A stretch of DNA of 64,000 bases, taken from positions 12,503,475-12,567,474 of the forward strand of contig OW121742.1 of NCBI GenBank assembly GCA_933228675.1. The letters are read 5' to 3'. How positions within the stretch are numbered: position 1 is the stretch's first letter; each line of letters begins with the position of its first letter. Made by a program: the position numbers and the translations under genes. Shown in pieces: positions 11,770 through 22,760 of the stretch. This DNA comes from Stomorhina lunata. Lineage: Eukaryota; Arthropoda; Insecta; Diptera; Rhiniidae. A model generated the notes under the pieces. That model worked only from the letters and a program-made list of their open reading frames with translations, ran no database searches and was not told where the DNA came from.

Positions 11770-13230
11770 CTTATTTTGAGTTCTGTAATTTTTGTCGATT
11801 CTTAAATATTGAAGTATTTATGGGTAGTAGGCGTGCTCTTTGACCGATTTTGTTAAGATTTTACACACAAATATACCTTTTTGGCATCAAGTTACACACC
11901 AACGACAACTGCTTTCACTTATATTTTTCATATTGTGATTTTTTCGATTCTTCTATATTTAAGGATTTTTGCATCCTAGTCGTATCCTTAGGTCGATTTT
12001 GTGGAATATTTGCAAACAATTTGACGATTTCTATATTAAATCATATATAATTTTTGTCTAAAGTTACTCACATAAGAAATATTTTTAATTTTGTGAATTC
12101 TATTTAGTTTTTAATATTAACAAGTAAGAAAGTGCTATAGTCGGTCAAGCCCGACGATACGATACCCTTCACCACCAAAGTCAAAGGTGTTCTTTTGCCT
12201 GTATAAAGACAAATATTTGCTAAATTTTGCCATCATACACAAATTTTCTTAAAACGTACATATTTAAGCTGTTTCCGTCATTTGGACTTATATGAGAGCT
12301 AGGGTCAAATGTGGACGGATTATCTCGAAATTTGGTAAATTGATTACAGATATTACAAAAATGTATACAAAAAATAAACTTAAAATTCCCATTATCTTCA
12401 GATTTAAGAGCGTTTTAGTAATTTTGTCTCATTTTGTGCATTTTGACAGAAGATTTTGTATGGGAGCTATGGTCAAATTTGGTACAGTGATTTAAGTTTA
12501 AATAAGCAGTATCAATATATCATTTCCGGGAAGTGGGACCTATGGGAGTAGCATAAATAATGGACCGATTTTGACAAATTTCAATAGCCATGGTCCCACT
12601 TTCAAAAAATGATCTGTGCCCAATTTCATCAAATTATCTTTAGAATTGTACTTTGATTACATGGTTTATGTTAGGGTCCAACCAGCCAGACGGACGGACG
12701 GTCGGACTGACATCGCTAAATCGACTCAGAAAGTGATTCTAAGCCTATTGGTATTCTAAAAGGTGGTTCTAAGACAAATATTTCTATGCGTTTCATACAT
12801 CAGCTCAAACTTATAATTCCTTTCTACCTATGGTGGTGAAGGGTATAATAAATATGTGGGCGGTAGGCGTGTCCTTCGACCGGCATCAAATTAACTAACC
12901 AAATTTCATTTATATACAACAACTGCTTTTAGATATATTTTTATTTTGTAATTTTTGTCGATTCTTCAAAATTTAAGGATTTGTGCATCCTAGGCGTATC
13001 CTAAGGCCACTTTTTTTTCACAAATTTTGCAAACAATTTAACCAAATTTTTATCAAATCATGCACCAAATTTTATTTGCCTGAAGTAATTTATACAGGAG
13101 ATATTTTTAGTTTTGTAAATTTGATTTATTTTTTAATATTGGGAAATATGCGAGCGGTAGGCGTGTCCTTCAAACGATTTTGTTAAAATTTCAAACATGA
13201 TCATGTTGAATCCATATCAAGTCACATACC
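11770..13230. repeat. Tandem duplication of a ~290-bp unit, interrupted by an insertion
   Basis: A unit beginning near GGGTAGTAGGCGTGCTC (about 11822) recurs after the inserted element as GGGCGGTAGGCGTGTCC (about 12857), and a third, partial copy starts as GAGCGGTAGGCGTGTCC (about 13152). The units share TTTTTGTCGATTCTTC, AAGGATTT-TGCATCCTAG and GCAAACAATTT. The second-to-third junction preserves the uninterrupted sequence of the site where the 12120-12849 element inserted. Open frames here (11850-12050, 12983-13186) are fragments of the unit and have no recognisable product. Confidence 0.75.
12120..12849 (+). mobile_element. Interspersed repeat family R1, copy A
   Basis: About 730 bp, starting CAAGTAAGAAAGTGCTATAG and ending CTATGGTGGTGAAGGGTATAA. 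It shares order and sequence with inverted copies at 17394-18001 and 18603-19425, including the segment GGGACC..CCGATTTTGACAAATTTC, the pyrimidine- and purine-rich GGACGGACGG run and the closing GGTGGTGAAGGG. It carries no transposase or reverse transcriptase frame; the 12292-12495 open frame is internal to the repeat. The class is not determined. A similar repeat is, from memory, frequent in calyptrate fly genomes. Confidence 0.8.
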
Positions 13231-13320
13231 TATATATGGTAGCCATTCCCCTATTCATTACATAGGCCAACTGTTACCGCCTGTAACATTTTATACATTA
13301 AATTTTCTAAAAATAATTTT
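13231..13320. other. Short unique spacer
   Basis: Sequence between the tandem unit and the hairpin; nothing recognised. Confidence 0.4.
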
Positions 13321-13428
13321 AATCGGATGGCTCATAATCGAGTTTACGAACGTGGAGGTTTCGACTTTGTAAGAATAGACAAAGTCGAATCCTCGATGTT
13401 TGTAAACTCGATTATGAGCCATCCGATT
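13321..13428. repeat. 50-bp-arm hairpin with 8-nt loop (pre-miRNA-like or foldback remnant)
   Basis: The left arm (13321-13370, starting AATCGGATGGCTCATAATCG) and right arm (13379-13428) are reverse complements at 46 of 50 positions, around the loop AAGAATAG. The outer 27 positions are perfect and the four mismatches all lie in the inner half. Read as plus-strand RNA, two of the four mismatches become G-U pairs. Overall length (108 nt), stem length and loop size fit an animal pre-miRNA hairpin or a fossil foldback/MITE. Nothing in the sequence proves transcription. The 60-codon minus-strand open frame covering the right arm is probably fortuitous. Confidence 0.85.
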
Positions 13429-13637
13429 TTAAATAAGCTTCGGTAAACCATTGTGACTTTTGGTTTTAATAGAGACCTTTTCCGCGTAAAACTTTGGGTA
13501 ACCCAAATAATGGGTCGAAAGCTCAATACGACAATACTATCAAACTAACAATCATAGCATGATACTTCGCCATAAGCACCACGGAGCTTACTTAATATAC
13601 AAATAAATGTAAGTAAGTGTGTGTAAGTTTGAACTAG
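13429..13637. other. Unique spacer
   Basis: No gene recognised. Contains GTAAGT-like GTAAGTAAGTGTGTGTAAG runs near 13609. Confidence 0.4.
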
Positions 13638-14474
13638 CCCAGTAAGAACAGTGTCAAACGTTTGAAATATGATGACTTTTACATTTGATATCAAACGTTT
13701 TTTTCAAACTTTTTTTCAGACCAGACCAGATGTTTGAGATTCACATTCATTTTCAAATGCGGGTTCATTTGAGAATAAAGGTTTGAAAAATGGTAGTTTC
13801 TCAAATTGAGAATAAGGGTTATTCTCAAATCATTATCAAACCCTAAGATGATTTGAGAATAATTTGAAAAATGGTGTTATATAAATTTGATATCAAACAA
13901 TATTTTAATATTTTTTCAAACTTAAAAAAAAAATTTATGTTTAAGATATTTTAATGGAATGGCATTACATTTCAAAGAAATTCGTTATTTCTTTTGGATT
14001 TTTTAAACTTGATCCATATTTGACCATAAAACCTCGCTTAAAAAAGTCACCCGAAATTATGGACAATCGGCAATTTTAATTGTGATAGTCCCTCTACCAA
14101 AACAAATGTAAGTACTAAATTTCATTTAATTACTTTGATTAAAGATTAATAATTCAATAATATTCATATGCATAAGTATTTTTTTTTAAACTTTCAAAAA
14201 CAAACTAAACAAACTCAAAAATATCAAAATTACAACGCCATTTTATTTATGTTCCACATGTAGATGATATCTACATTTGAAAAACCTTTGAGAATTAGGT
14301 TTGATAATGATTTGAGAATAAAGGCATTTCTCAATTTGAGAATAAAGTCTCCTTTCATTGAGAGCGCTATTATTTTTTATTATTATACAAATCAGTATCA
14401 AACGTTTGACCTTTGAAAAAGGAATTATTTTCAAATCAACCTCAATTTGAGAATAAACCTTTTTTCTTACTGGG
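13638..14474. mobile_element. TIR element with CCCAGTAAGAA ends
   Basis: An 837-bp segment bounded by CCCAGTAAGAA (13638-13648) and its exact reverse complement TTCTTACTGGG (14464-14474). The interior is built from variants of TTTGAGAATAA and CAAACGTTTGA in both orientations near each end, giving long imperfect subterminal inverted repeats. It has no transposase frame, so it is non-autonomous. No clear target-site duplication is visible, so the superfamily is left open. A 231-bp segment at 61717-61947 has similar ends. Confidence 0.7.
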
Positions 14475-15275
14475 AGTGTTTAGTTTAAAGCTAAAAAGAA
14501 GCTGAAAAAATAAACCCAACATTTTCATAATGTTAAAGTTCATACAACAAATACACATTATTACATGCATATATACAAAAATACAACAGGCATCAGTGAA
14601 ATATAACAAAAAATGGGAGTTCAGAATTTAACAAAAATTGTTCAGTTTTCCTCTACTTTACTTATAAACTTTTTGCTGTTAATATGTGTGTGTTTATATG
14701 GTTTAGTATTTACATGCATACATATGTATCTGTGTAAGTTTGTGAAAATGTCCTTAAAAATTTAGCTTTTTAACAGCAGCAACAGCCACAGCAGCTGTTG
14801 TTGTAATATAGTAAAAACAAAAACCAACTACAACAACAACAGAAAAAAATTATGTCAACGAGTAACTTTTTTTTTGTGTCTCTACAATACTCATCCTACA
14901 CACATACATACATATACAGATATCAGTAGTTCTTGTTTTTGTTTCCCTATACAGATTTTCCCAAGTTTTTACTCGATGTTTGATTGTGTGTGAGTATTTT
15001 AATATTTTCTACAAGTCCTTTTTTCCTCTGTTGGTTGTTTGTATTATATTTTTCCCTCTTTTTGTGTTTTTTTTTTTTTTTTGTTTTAGTAAATGTTTGC
15101 TTCCATCGATGTTTGTTGGTTGTCGTAGTCATCGTTGTCGTCGTTGTTGCTGCTGCTCTTCCTTTTCGAACGTCTAGGGCATAAATAGAAATAGAGTACT
15201 TGGTATGGCCAATCTTTGGTGCGGATGTTTAAGGGAATTAGAATTGTTAAAGTAATCGGTATAGTTTTTTTGTTT
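14475..15275. other. Unique DNA with simple-sequence runs
   Basis: Contains CAGCAGCAACAGCC and GTTGTTGTCG-like trinucleotide runs (14775-14790, 15130-15160) and poly-T (15068-15082). Overlapping open frames on both strands at 14947-15184 reflect these runs. No gene recognised. Confidence 0.5.
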
Positions 15276-15279
15276 GAAA

Positions 15280-15460
15280 ATAGTTTTTTTGATTATTGTC
15301 AAAATTGGTACATTACTTCGGTAATCGCTAATAGGTCTTAACTGCCGGAATTGAGATTTTGCCAACAATTTTCTGTATACAAACAAAATTAATGCACCAA
15401 ATAATCGTTCCATATTTCACTATAGCTCAATACATACAACCCTTCTGACAAAATACACTT
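15280..15460 (-). mobile_element. Diverged relic of repeat family R1
   Basis: Shares spaced motifs with the minus-oriented R1 copies: ATTGTCAAAATTGGT, then AATAGGTCTTAACTGCCGGAATTGA (compare CATAGGTCCCACTTCTCGGAATTGA at about 17699), then ATAGCTCAATACATACAACCCTTCTGACAAAA. The 79-codon minus-strand open frame overlapping it (15174-15413) is a repeat by-product. Confidence 0.5.
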
Positions 15461-15853
15461 AATTTATGGGGTAACTCCTACAAATTTTCCCATAATATCG
15501 AACCCTTAGATTTAAATGATCGTAACCAACATTCCGTTAAATATCTCTTAAACTATTAGAGATAGCGTAGTACAGTAAGCATATTTTTCTTTCTTTCTTA
15601 AGTAGTTTTCGAATATTAACAATCTTTTCGATAGGTTTTTATATAAGAAAATTATACGGACCAATAATAAATTGTTAAAAGTTGGTCTAAAACTTCATCT
15701 ACCCATTTGCCGATTTCTGCATATTGCGGCACAATTTGCCCAGTAACTTAAAAGTTATGGAAGTAAAGCTAAAAAACTTTACATACAATACTTTGTATCA
15801 TAACTTATAAGCAATTAAAAAAATTTAATTAGTTTGCCGAAAGTAGCAAACTA
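15461..15853. other. Unique spacer
   Basis: No gene recognised. The phrase CTCTTAAACTATTAGAGAT (about 15545) recurs inverted near 16170 inside the next element. Confidence 0.4.
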
Positions 15854-16886
15854 ATGCATTAAACACATAGACAACAGCAGGCTACACGAACACCGACTAC
15901 AAAAGTCGTTGGCTGCAATCGTCGCCTCGTAGTCAGCTACTTAATTATTTTGGGGACGGCAGCTACATTTAAGATGGCAGCTACATTTCGAAACACCTGT
16001 TTATAAGTGGTGCCAATATCGCGTTTATAAGATGGACAAAATAACAATTTAAATTTTGATAAAAACGACATAAATTCATTTTATTAATTAACCACCGAAA
16101 TCAACGGTTTTCCTGTACCTGATGGTATGTCTATATCAAAAAAAAATTATAGAAAGATTTTGGTGTGATCTCTAATAGTTTAAGAGTTATGGGCTTTTTA
16201 AATTATATCCGATATTAACTTTTTTGGTATCAAACAAAAGCTACTAAAAATATCTTTTATATTCTTATATATTCTATATAATATTCTTTATAATGGATAA
16301 GGAGCTAATATACTATAAACTTATTTCTGCAACCGACTTTTTTTTATAAAAATTCGTATATCTTAAAACAATATAGATATAAGTATGCTCTTTTATATAA
16401 TGAATTTTATAAAGGACATACTGGGCTTTTATATAACATGAACTACGTAGCTCTAGCACACGTAGCGTGTGAGTTAGACAGTTTAAAAAATAACTTTTTA
16501 AAATTTTACTTCTATTAAGTTAGAGTTATATAAATATACATTTTTACATAATATTTTATTAGATATTATTATATACATTAAATATATAAATATTTTATAA
16601 GTATGTAAATAGTTTACATAAATTGTCCCCGTTGTATTTGTGGTAAATAAATTCAAGTGGTTTAAATCGCTCTTTTATTTCAATATTATATGGTGCTGTC
16701 AACACTAAATCTTTTATTGTCGCCAACAAAAATAGAAAATAGTTTAATTTAGGCTACAGCTACAACGGTGGTCGGTAGTCGTGTAGCCGTGTCGACTCTA
16801 AAAAATTTATTTATATTTTAATGCATGTATTCTAATTTTGACAGGTTGTAGCCCGTAGCCTGCTGTTGTCTATGTGTTTAATGCAT
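15854..16886. mobile_element. 1.03-kb element with perfect 32-bp terminal inverted repeats
   Basis: The left end (15854-15885) and right end (16855-16886) are exact reverse complements over 32 bp, starting ATGCATTAAACACATAGACA and ending GGCTAC. The subterminal zones also mirror each other: GGCTACACGAACACCGACTAC on the left and GTAGTCGTGTAGCC on the right. The outermost ATGCAT is itself a palindrome, so it may be a target-site duplication, part of the TIR, or both. The interior is AT-rich without a transposase frame. Non-autonomous DNA transposon; superfamily not assigned. Confidence 0.88.
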
Positions 16887-17020
16887 AACAAAGAACAAAA
16901 ATGTTATACACCAAAACATTTCCCGTTTTTGTTTAAATAAGATTTTTTTGTTGCTTACAATCAATATTTTTCTTGTCGCTTGCGATCATTTTAATCGAAG
17001 GGCTCGATATAAATCTTTAT
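16887..17020. other. Short unique spacer
   Basis: AT-rich; nothing recognised. Confidence 0.4.
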
Positions 17021-17024
17021 AAAA

Positions 17025-17340
17025 TTTGGCATAGACATTTTTTTTTTGGCAGTGGGACCATTGCTGCTGATGTTGATTAACATGTGCTCATTATACTTCC
17101 CGGAATTAAATTTTGGTCACCAATATTAGTTTATTTTTATGAAATTTAGAAGAACATTTCTCATATAAGCAAAAATTTATATACCAAATTTTGTTGAAAT
17201 CGGAGCATATTTGAACGTAGCTTCCAAACAACAATTTTGACAAAAACCGTTAGATCCAACGTTTTAACAACAAAAACGTCTGAAGATAATCCGGTATGAT
17301 TCCTGATACACTTTTGAGGTAATTATCGGTTATTTCCCCA
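17025..17340 (-). mobile_element. Diverged relic of repeat family R1
   Basis: Retains in order AAATTTGGCATAGACA, GGCAGTGGGACCATTGCTGC, TTCCCGGAATTA, and TTGTTGAAATCGGAGCATAT, matching the same sequence blocks in the minus-oriented copies at 17394-18001 and 18603-19425. The ends are not clear. Confidence 0.6.
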
Positions 17341-17393
17341 AAAAAAAAAAAATAATACTTGGACTGTAATCCTTTTGACTAATATCTTATCTT

Positions 17394-18001
17394 TATACCC
17401 TTCACCACCATAGGTGGTATTCTAAGTTTGTGCTGATGAATGTAACGCAAAGAAATATTTGTCTTAGACCTACCTTTTAGTATACCGATAGGCTTAAAAA
17501 GTAGCAAACTAACTAACTCTGATTCGATTTAGCGATGTCGGTCCGTCTGTCCGTCTGGCTGGACCCCCATGTAAAAAATCAAACTACAGGTCGCAATTCT
17601 AAAGATAATGTGAAATTTCGTACAGATAATTTTTTTGACAGTGGGACCATGGCTATTGAAATTCGTCAAAATCGGTCCATTTTTTATGGTACCTCCCATA
17701 GGTCCCACTTCTCGGAATTGATATTTAGGCAACAAATATCTATGTTTTGTCATTAATACTTCTTATGTGAACGAAAATCTCTGTACCAAATTAAGTTGAA
17801 ATCGGTTCACATCTGACCATAGCTCCCATACGAACGCTTCTGTCAAAACGCACTAAATAAGACAAAAATACGTAAAAAAAAGCTCGTAAATCTGAAGATA
17901 ATGAGAATTTTAAGTTTATTTTTCGCATACGTAACTTTTATAAAAACTGTAATCAATTTTTGAAGGGAAGCTTGACCGACTATAACACTTTCTTACTTGC
18001 T
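17394..18001 (-). mobile_element. Interspersed repeat family R1, copy B
   Basis: Minus-strand copy: starts (plus strand) TATACCCTTCACCACCATAG and ends CTATAACACTTTCTTACTTG. It lacks the internal segment next to the CAAGTAAGAAAG end that copies A and C retain, so it is a deletion derivative of about 608 bp. Two opposite-strand open frames of 73-74 codons overlap here; both are artefacts of the repeat, including the GTCCGTCTGTCCGTCTGG run. Confidence 0.8.
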
Positions 18002-18135
18002 TAAATTTTTTTTATTTCATATGAAAAAAATTAGCTAAGCTTTTAGTCACTTCTAATTGATGGATTTTCATAACATTAGACTAATTAACAACTTAGTATA
18101 GTTTTACGATCGTCGAGTAACGATGGTAAGACTTA
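18002..18135. other. Short unique spacer
   Basis: Nothing recognised between copy B and the second MITE. Confidence 0.4.
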
Positions 18136-19578
18136 AGCTACGGTCACATTGATTAAACATTTAATCGAAATTATCAAATATTTGATCCTCGTAGTCTGAC
18201 CACAAAATATTTTTGAGGTTCAAACAAGAAACATGTTGATTTGAACAAAACAAAATCATTTGCCAGCAAATAAAAATTTTCCTAATGTGACCACGCAAAA
18301 GCAAATATTTTATTAAAATTTGATCAAATAATTATTTAATCTTACAAAATTTTTGTAACATCAAACAGGGGCAAATAACAGCTGTGCATTTGTATTGTTT
18401 ACTATTCAAACAGAAACAACAACATCAAATTTGAAAAACAACAACATCAATTTTGAGAAACAACAACATCAAATTTGAGAAACAACAACTCAAATATGAG
18501 AAACAAATTGCCAGATACACAATTTTGTTTCGAAAAAATTTGATCAAATAATTTTTGGGGAAAATATTTAATCTTCAGTGTGATCATAAATAAAACCAGT
18601 TTTTATACCCTTCACCACCATAGGTGGAAAGGGTATTATAAGTTTGTGCTGATGTTTGCAACGCATAGAAATATTTGTCTTAGACCCACCTTTTAGTATA
18701 CCAATAGGCTTAGAATCACTTTCTGAGTCGATTTAGCGATGTCCGTCCGTCCGTCCGTCCGTCTGGCCGGCTGGCTGGACCCCCATGTAAACCTTGTAAT
18801 CAAACTACAGGTCGCAATTCTAAAGATAATTTGATGAAATTTGGCATAGATAATTTTTTTGACAATGGGACCATGGCTATTGAAATTGGTCAAAATCGGT
18901 CCATTATTTATGGTACCTCCCATAGGTCCCACTTCCCGGAATTGATATATATTGGCCACAAATATCAATATTTTTTCATGAAATTTAAAACAGTACTGCT
19001 TATGTAAACTTAAATCACTGTATCAAATTTCGTTGAAATCGGTCCAAATTTGACCATAGCTCCCATACAAACTCTTCTTTAAAAATGCACTAAATGAGAC
19101 AAAAAAATCACTAAAACGCTAGTAAATAAATAATAAACGCTAGTAGATAATGAAAATTTTGAGTTTATTTTTCGCATACATAATTTTTGTAACAACTGTA
19201 GTCAACTTGCCAAATTTCGAGATGATCGGTCCACATTTGACTCTAGCTGTCATATAAGTGCAAATGACGGAAACAGGTTAAATATATAAGTTTTGAGAAA
19301 ATGTTTGTATGATGGCAAAATTTAGCAAATATTTGTCTTTATACAGGAAAAATAACACCTTTGACCTAAGTGGTGAAGGGTATCGTATGGTCGGCTTGAC
19401 CGACTATAGCGCTTTCTTACTTGTTTTGTTTATACTTTGAACATATTTTTTCTGTATTTTATCAAATAAAAAGCGTCAAATAAATGTGCTAGTGTGACCA
19501 CAAATTTTTATTATATTGTTTTGACAATATTTTACTCAAAATATTTGATTTAAATGTTTAATGAGTCTGACCGTACCT
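18136..19578 (-). mobile_element. PIF/Harbinger-like MITE, copy 2 (interrupted)
   Basis: Reverse-complement copy of the 10989-11589 element, flanked by TTA at 18133-18135 and 19579-19581. Left end AGCTACGGTCACATTGATTA, right end CTGACCGTACCT. It is split near 18603 by an R1 copy of about 820 bp and otherwise follows copy 1 throughout, including the GAAACAACAACATCAAATTTGA repeats at about 18410-18505. It keeps a perfect TGGTCACACTA on the minus strand (19490-19500). Confidence 0.85.
18603..19425 (-). mobile_element. Interspersed repeat family R1, copy C, nested in MITE copy 2
   Basis: About 823 bp, from TATACCCTTCACCACCATAG to CGCTTTCTTACTTG, reverse orientation to copy A. It interrupts the MITE between AAATAAAAC and TTTTGTTTATACT, which are nearly contiguous in MITE copy 1 (11135-11160 region, reverse complement). 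It contains GTCCGTCCGTCCGTCCGTCT at 18740-18762. The 91-codon minus-strand open frame (18693-18968) is internal to the repeat and has no recognisable domain. R1 insertion is therefore younger than this MITE. Confidence 0.85.
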
Positions 19579-19589
19579 TTAGATTTTTT

Positions 19590-19935
19590 TTTTTGATTTG
19601 TTATGAATTTCTAAAAAATAAAAATTTTTCGATTTTGTAAAAAAAAATACATTTTTATGTGAAAAACTCCACAACCGTCGACCATATGAAAAAATATTCT
19701 TATAAAGTCTTAAAGAAAATTTTGTTTTGAATCCGCCGGTATTTCTTTCAATGAATTTAGATAAGCCATTCCCAAGATATTATAGAATCAATTGAACGAC
19801 CTTTGTAAAAATCCGTAATTTTATAAATCAATTACAGAAAATCGTATCCATAGAATTTAAAACTGTGGGTGTTTTTGTACTACGGGGGCCATAACAGTTA
19901 AAAGTTATTTCTCTTGTTGACTAGTGTAGTTTTTA
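19590..19935 (+). repeat. Dispersed repeat R2, copy 1
   Basis: About 345 bp similar to 62262-62605. Shared blocks in order: GTCGACCATATGAAAAAAT, AATGAATTTAGAT, TCCATAGAATTT, GTGTTTTTGTACT, GGGCCATAA and TTCTTGTTGA. No TIR, tail or open frame seen; class unknown. Confidence 0.65.
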
Positions 19936-19974
19936 TAATAATGACAAAACGAAAAAAACAAAACAATTAGGAAA

Positions 19975-20460
19975 AGCGTATATTCGGTCAAGCTCTGGTA
20001 TTTGATGCTCTTCACTTCTAAGGTTAAATATGGACCAACAACTTACAAAGCCTTTCTTTAGCAAAAAAATCAAGTAAATTTATAAGTGTTTTTGTAAGTT
20101 TTTTGGGTGCTGCAAAAATTTTTAAGAGTATGTCTTGTATGGGAGGTATGGTGAAGTATGGGCCGATTCCTTACAAATTTCGGTGCACTAATTTCGGTTA
20201 CCATAAGTAATATTGTTGCTAAAGTTATAGTAATAAACATAAATTTATGGCTGTAAATGCCAGAAAACATTATTCCGGAAAGGCAGTCATATGAAAGGTA
20301 CCCGAAATAATTAACCGATTTTGTCCAAACGTGTAGGAATCAAACTTGGACAACAAAATATGTGTGCCAGCAGGACGGACATCGTGATTCTATCGAGTGA
20401 TTCTGACTCGATTTGTGAAGTAGTGTTAAAAAGATGTACAATAAAAATATCGGAGTGACA
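19975..20460 (+). mobile_element. Diverged relic of repeat family R1
   Basis: Plus-oriented like copy A: CGTATATTCGGTCAAGCTC, GATGCTCTTCACTTCTAAGG, TGTATGGGAGGTATGGTGAA, TATGGGCCGATTCC, GGACGGACATCG and GATTCTGACTCGATTTG follow the R1 order with heavy divergence. The 66-codon minus-strand open frame is a by-product. Confidence 0.5.
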
Positions 20461-20464
20461 AAGT

Positions 20465-21840
20465 CTTTGAAAATCTGAATGTCTGACTAAAGGTTATTTC
20501 ATGATATGAAAATTGTTTACTTTGTCTTTGGTAGAAGCTCTTCCAATATCGGCCCTCCCAGTACTACACTGTTGTTGTTGGTTAATTACATTTTGAAAAT
20601 TGCTGTCAAGTAGTTAAGCTTAAAAATACGTTAGAGTTTTGTATGACATACACACACATACACACTCCTTCGCAGTCACATCTATACAAACACGAACATA
20701 TCCTTACACTCTCTAACATTTAAAGCGTTAACAGAAGTTTTAGAAGCCAAGAGAAAACAAAACTGGGGGACAAGCATAATTAAATTTTTTTCAGGGTTTG
20801 TTTTTAATATTTAATGGATTTTCATTTTATTTATGAAAATATTGTTCTTTTTCTTGTAGTTGTTGTTGTAACATTTTGTTTTTGTTAATTTTAAAAATGT
20901 TTCAGTTGTTGTTGTTATTGTTGGAAATATGTATTTAATGTCTGCTACCGTTTCTCGGAATGCGGTTGTGTTTTGTTCAACTTTTAAATTTTATGATTCC
21001 ACTTGCTCCTGTGTATGTGTTGGTAGCCATGTATATCTGTGTTTCAGTGTGGGAGGATTATTTTCATCATCATCCTCGTTGCTGGATGCGAAAAATATTA
21101 TCTGGGGATGCTATAAACCCAGAAAAATAAACGTAAAAAAAATCTTCTACATAAATGATAACTTTTGTTAAGGGTAATTTAAGTTTTTGTTTCCTTTTTT
21201 TGGGTACAAAATATGATTATATACTTGGCATTGTGTTTTTTTCCTTCTGAGGCTACCCTCCAATATAATTTTCTACATTAATTCATAAATACATAAATAT
21301 TTTTCATCATCTTCAGCTCTTGTCTTGTCGTACATATTTTGAAAGGGAGAAATGAAAGTCTTTAGTCAAGTGGTTCATAACAATTATAACTAAACGTTTA
21401 TTCTTCAACGATTTCAAAAAAAGGCTTTGTTTTGTCATAATTTTTCTCTCATTTAAACGGATAAATTAGTAGCAAGAAGGCTTTTTCCCAAAAATTAGGA
21501 TTAACGACAGAAGGGTTAATATTTAGTATCTTTTCTTTTTTTTTCTTTTGGGGGTTTTATTACATTTTTAATAATTTGTTTCGTTTAATTTATGTATGTT
21601 CTTTTTTGTGGCCTACGATTTTAATGAAAGGGAAATTTTTGCGAACAATTTTGTCTTCATTTGAATTTGTATGAATTTTTAGATTTTAGTGTCATTATAC
21701 TTGTTAAAGGCTCTTTAATTAAGTTATAGAAGGGGTGACTAAATGTATTAATGATAATAAACGGAAGTGATAAATTATTTTCTTAGGAACTCTAATCAAC
21801 GAGTTTTTTTAACTTGAACAATTTAAATTTTTAAAACGAA
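20465..21840. other. Unique DNA
   Basis: Contains GTTGTTGTTG and CACACATACACACTCC simple runs. An 80-codon plus-strand open frame (20929-21171) is Cys/Ser/Val rich, has no recognisable domain and overlaps GTGTATGTGTTGG-type simple sequence; no support for a gene. Confidence 0.5.
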
Positions 21841-21844
21841 AATC

Positions 21845-22760
21845 TTTTTAGAAAAACTTTTGTTTTAATATTTTTATAGAAAAATGTTCGTCATAAAATT
21901 TTTACAGAAAAATTTTCGTCTTAAAATTTTTATGGAAAAATTTTCTTCTTAAAATTTTTATGGAAAAATTTTCTTCTTAAAATTTTTATGGAAAAATTTT
22001 CGTCTTCAAATTTTTATAGAAAAAATTTCGTCTTCAAATTTTTATAGAAAAATTTTCTTCTTAAAATTTTTATAGAAAAATTTTCGTCTTCAAATTTTTA
22101 AAGAAAAATTTTCGTCTTCAAATTTTTATAGAAAAATTTTCGTCTTCAAATTTTTATAGAAAAATTTTCGTCTTCAAATTTTTATAGAAAAATTTTGGTC
22201 TTCAAATTTTTATAAAAAAATTTTCTTCTTAAAATTTTTATAGAAAAATTTTCGTCTTAAAATTTTTAAAGAAAAATTTTCGTCTTCAAATTTTTATAGA
22301 CAAATTTTCGTCTTCAAATTTCTCTATAAAAGTTTTTATCTTAAAATTTTTCTATAAAAATTTTTGTCTTAAAATTTTTCTGTAAAAATTTTCGTCTTAA
22401 AATTTTTATAGAAAAATTTTCGTCTTAAAATTTTTATCGAAAAATTTTCGTCTTAAAATTTTTATAGAAAAATTTTCGTCTTAAAATTTTTATAGAAAAA
22501 TTTTCGTCTTAAAATTTTTATAGAAAAATTTTCGTCTTAAAATTTTTATCGAAAAATTTTCGTCTTAAAATTTTTATAGAAGAGTTTTCGTCTTAAAATT
22601 TTTATAGAAAAACATTCGCTATAAAAATTTTATAGAAAGTTTGTCATTATAAAAATTTTATAAAAAATTTGTCGTTATAAAAATTTTATAAAAATTGTTC
22701 GTTATAAAAATTGTATAAAAAGTTTTTCGTTATAAGGTTTTTGTAGAAATTTTAAGAGAA
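21845..22760 (+). repeat. 28-bp minisatellite array 3, forward arm
   Basis: Unit AAAATTTTTATAGAAAAATT plus TTCGTCTT, 28 bp, with CTTCTT, TATGG and TCGTCTTC variants. After about 22610 it turns into CGTTATAAAAATTTT units and then reverses orientation near 22750. Confidence 0.92.

Noticed and set aside
17529..18968. Minus-strand frames sharing a YQFREVGPMGG-like phrase (17529-17753 and 18693-18968)
   Set aside because: Shared because both are the same segment of repeat R1; the opposite strand is open as well and no transposase or RT motif is present.
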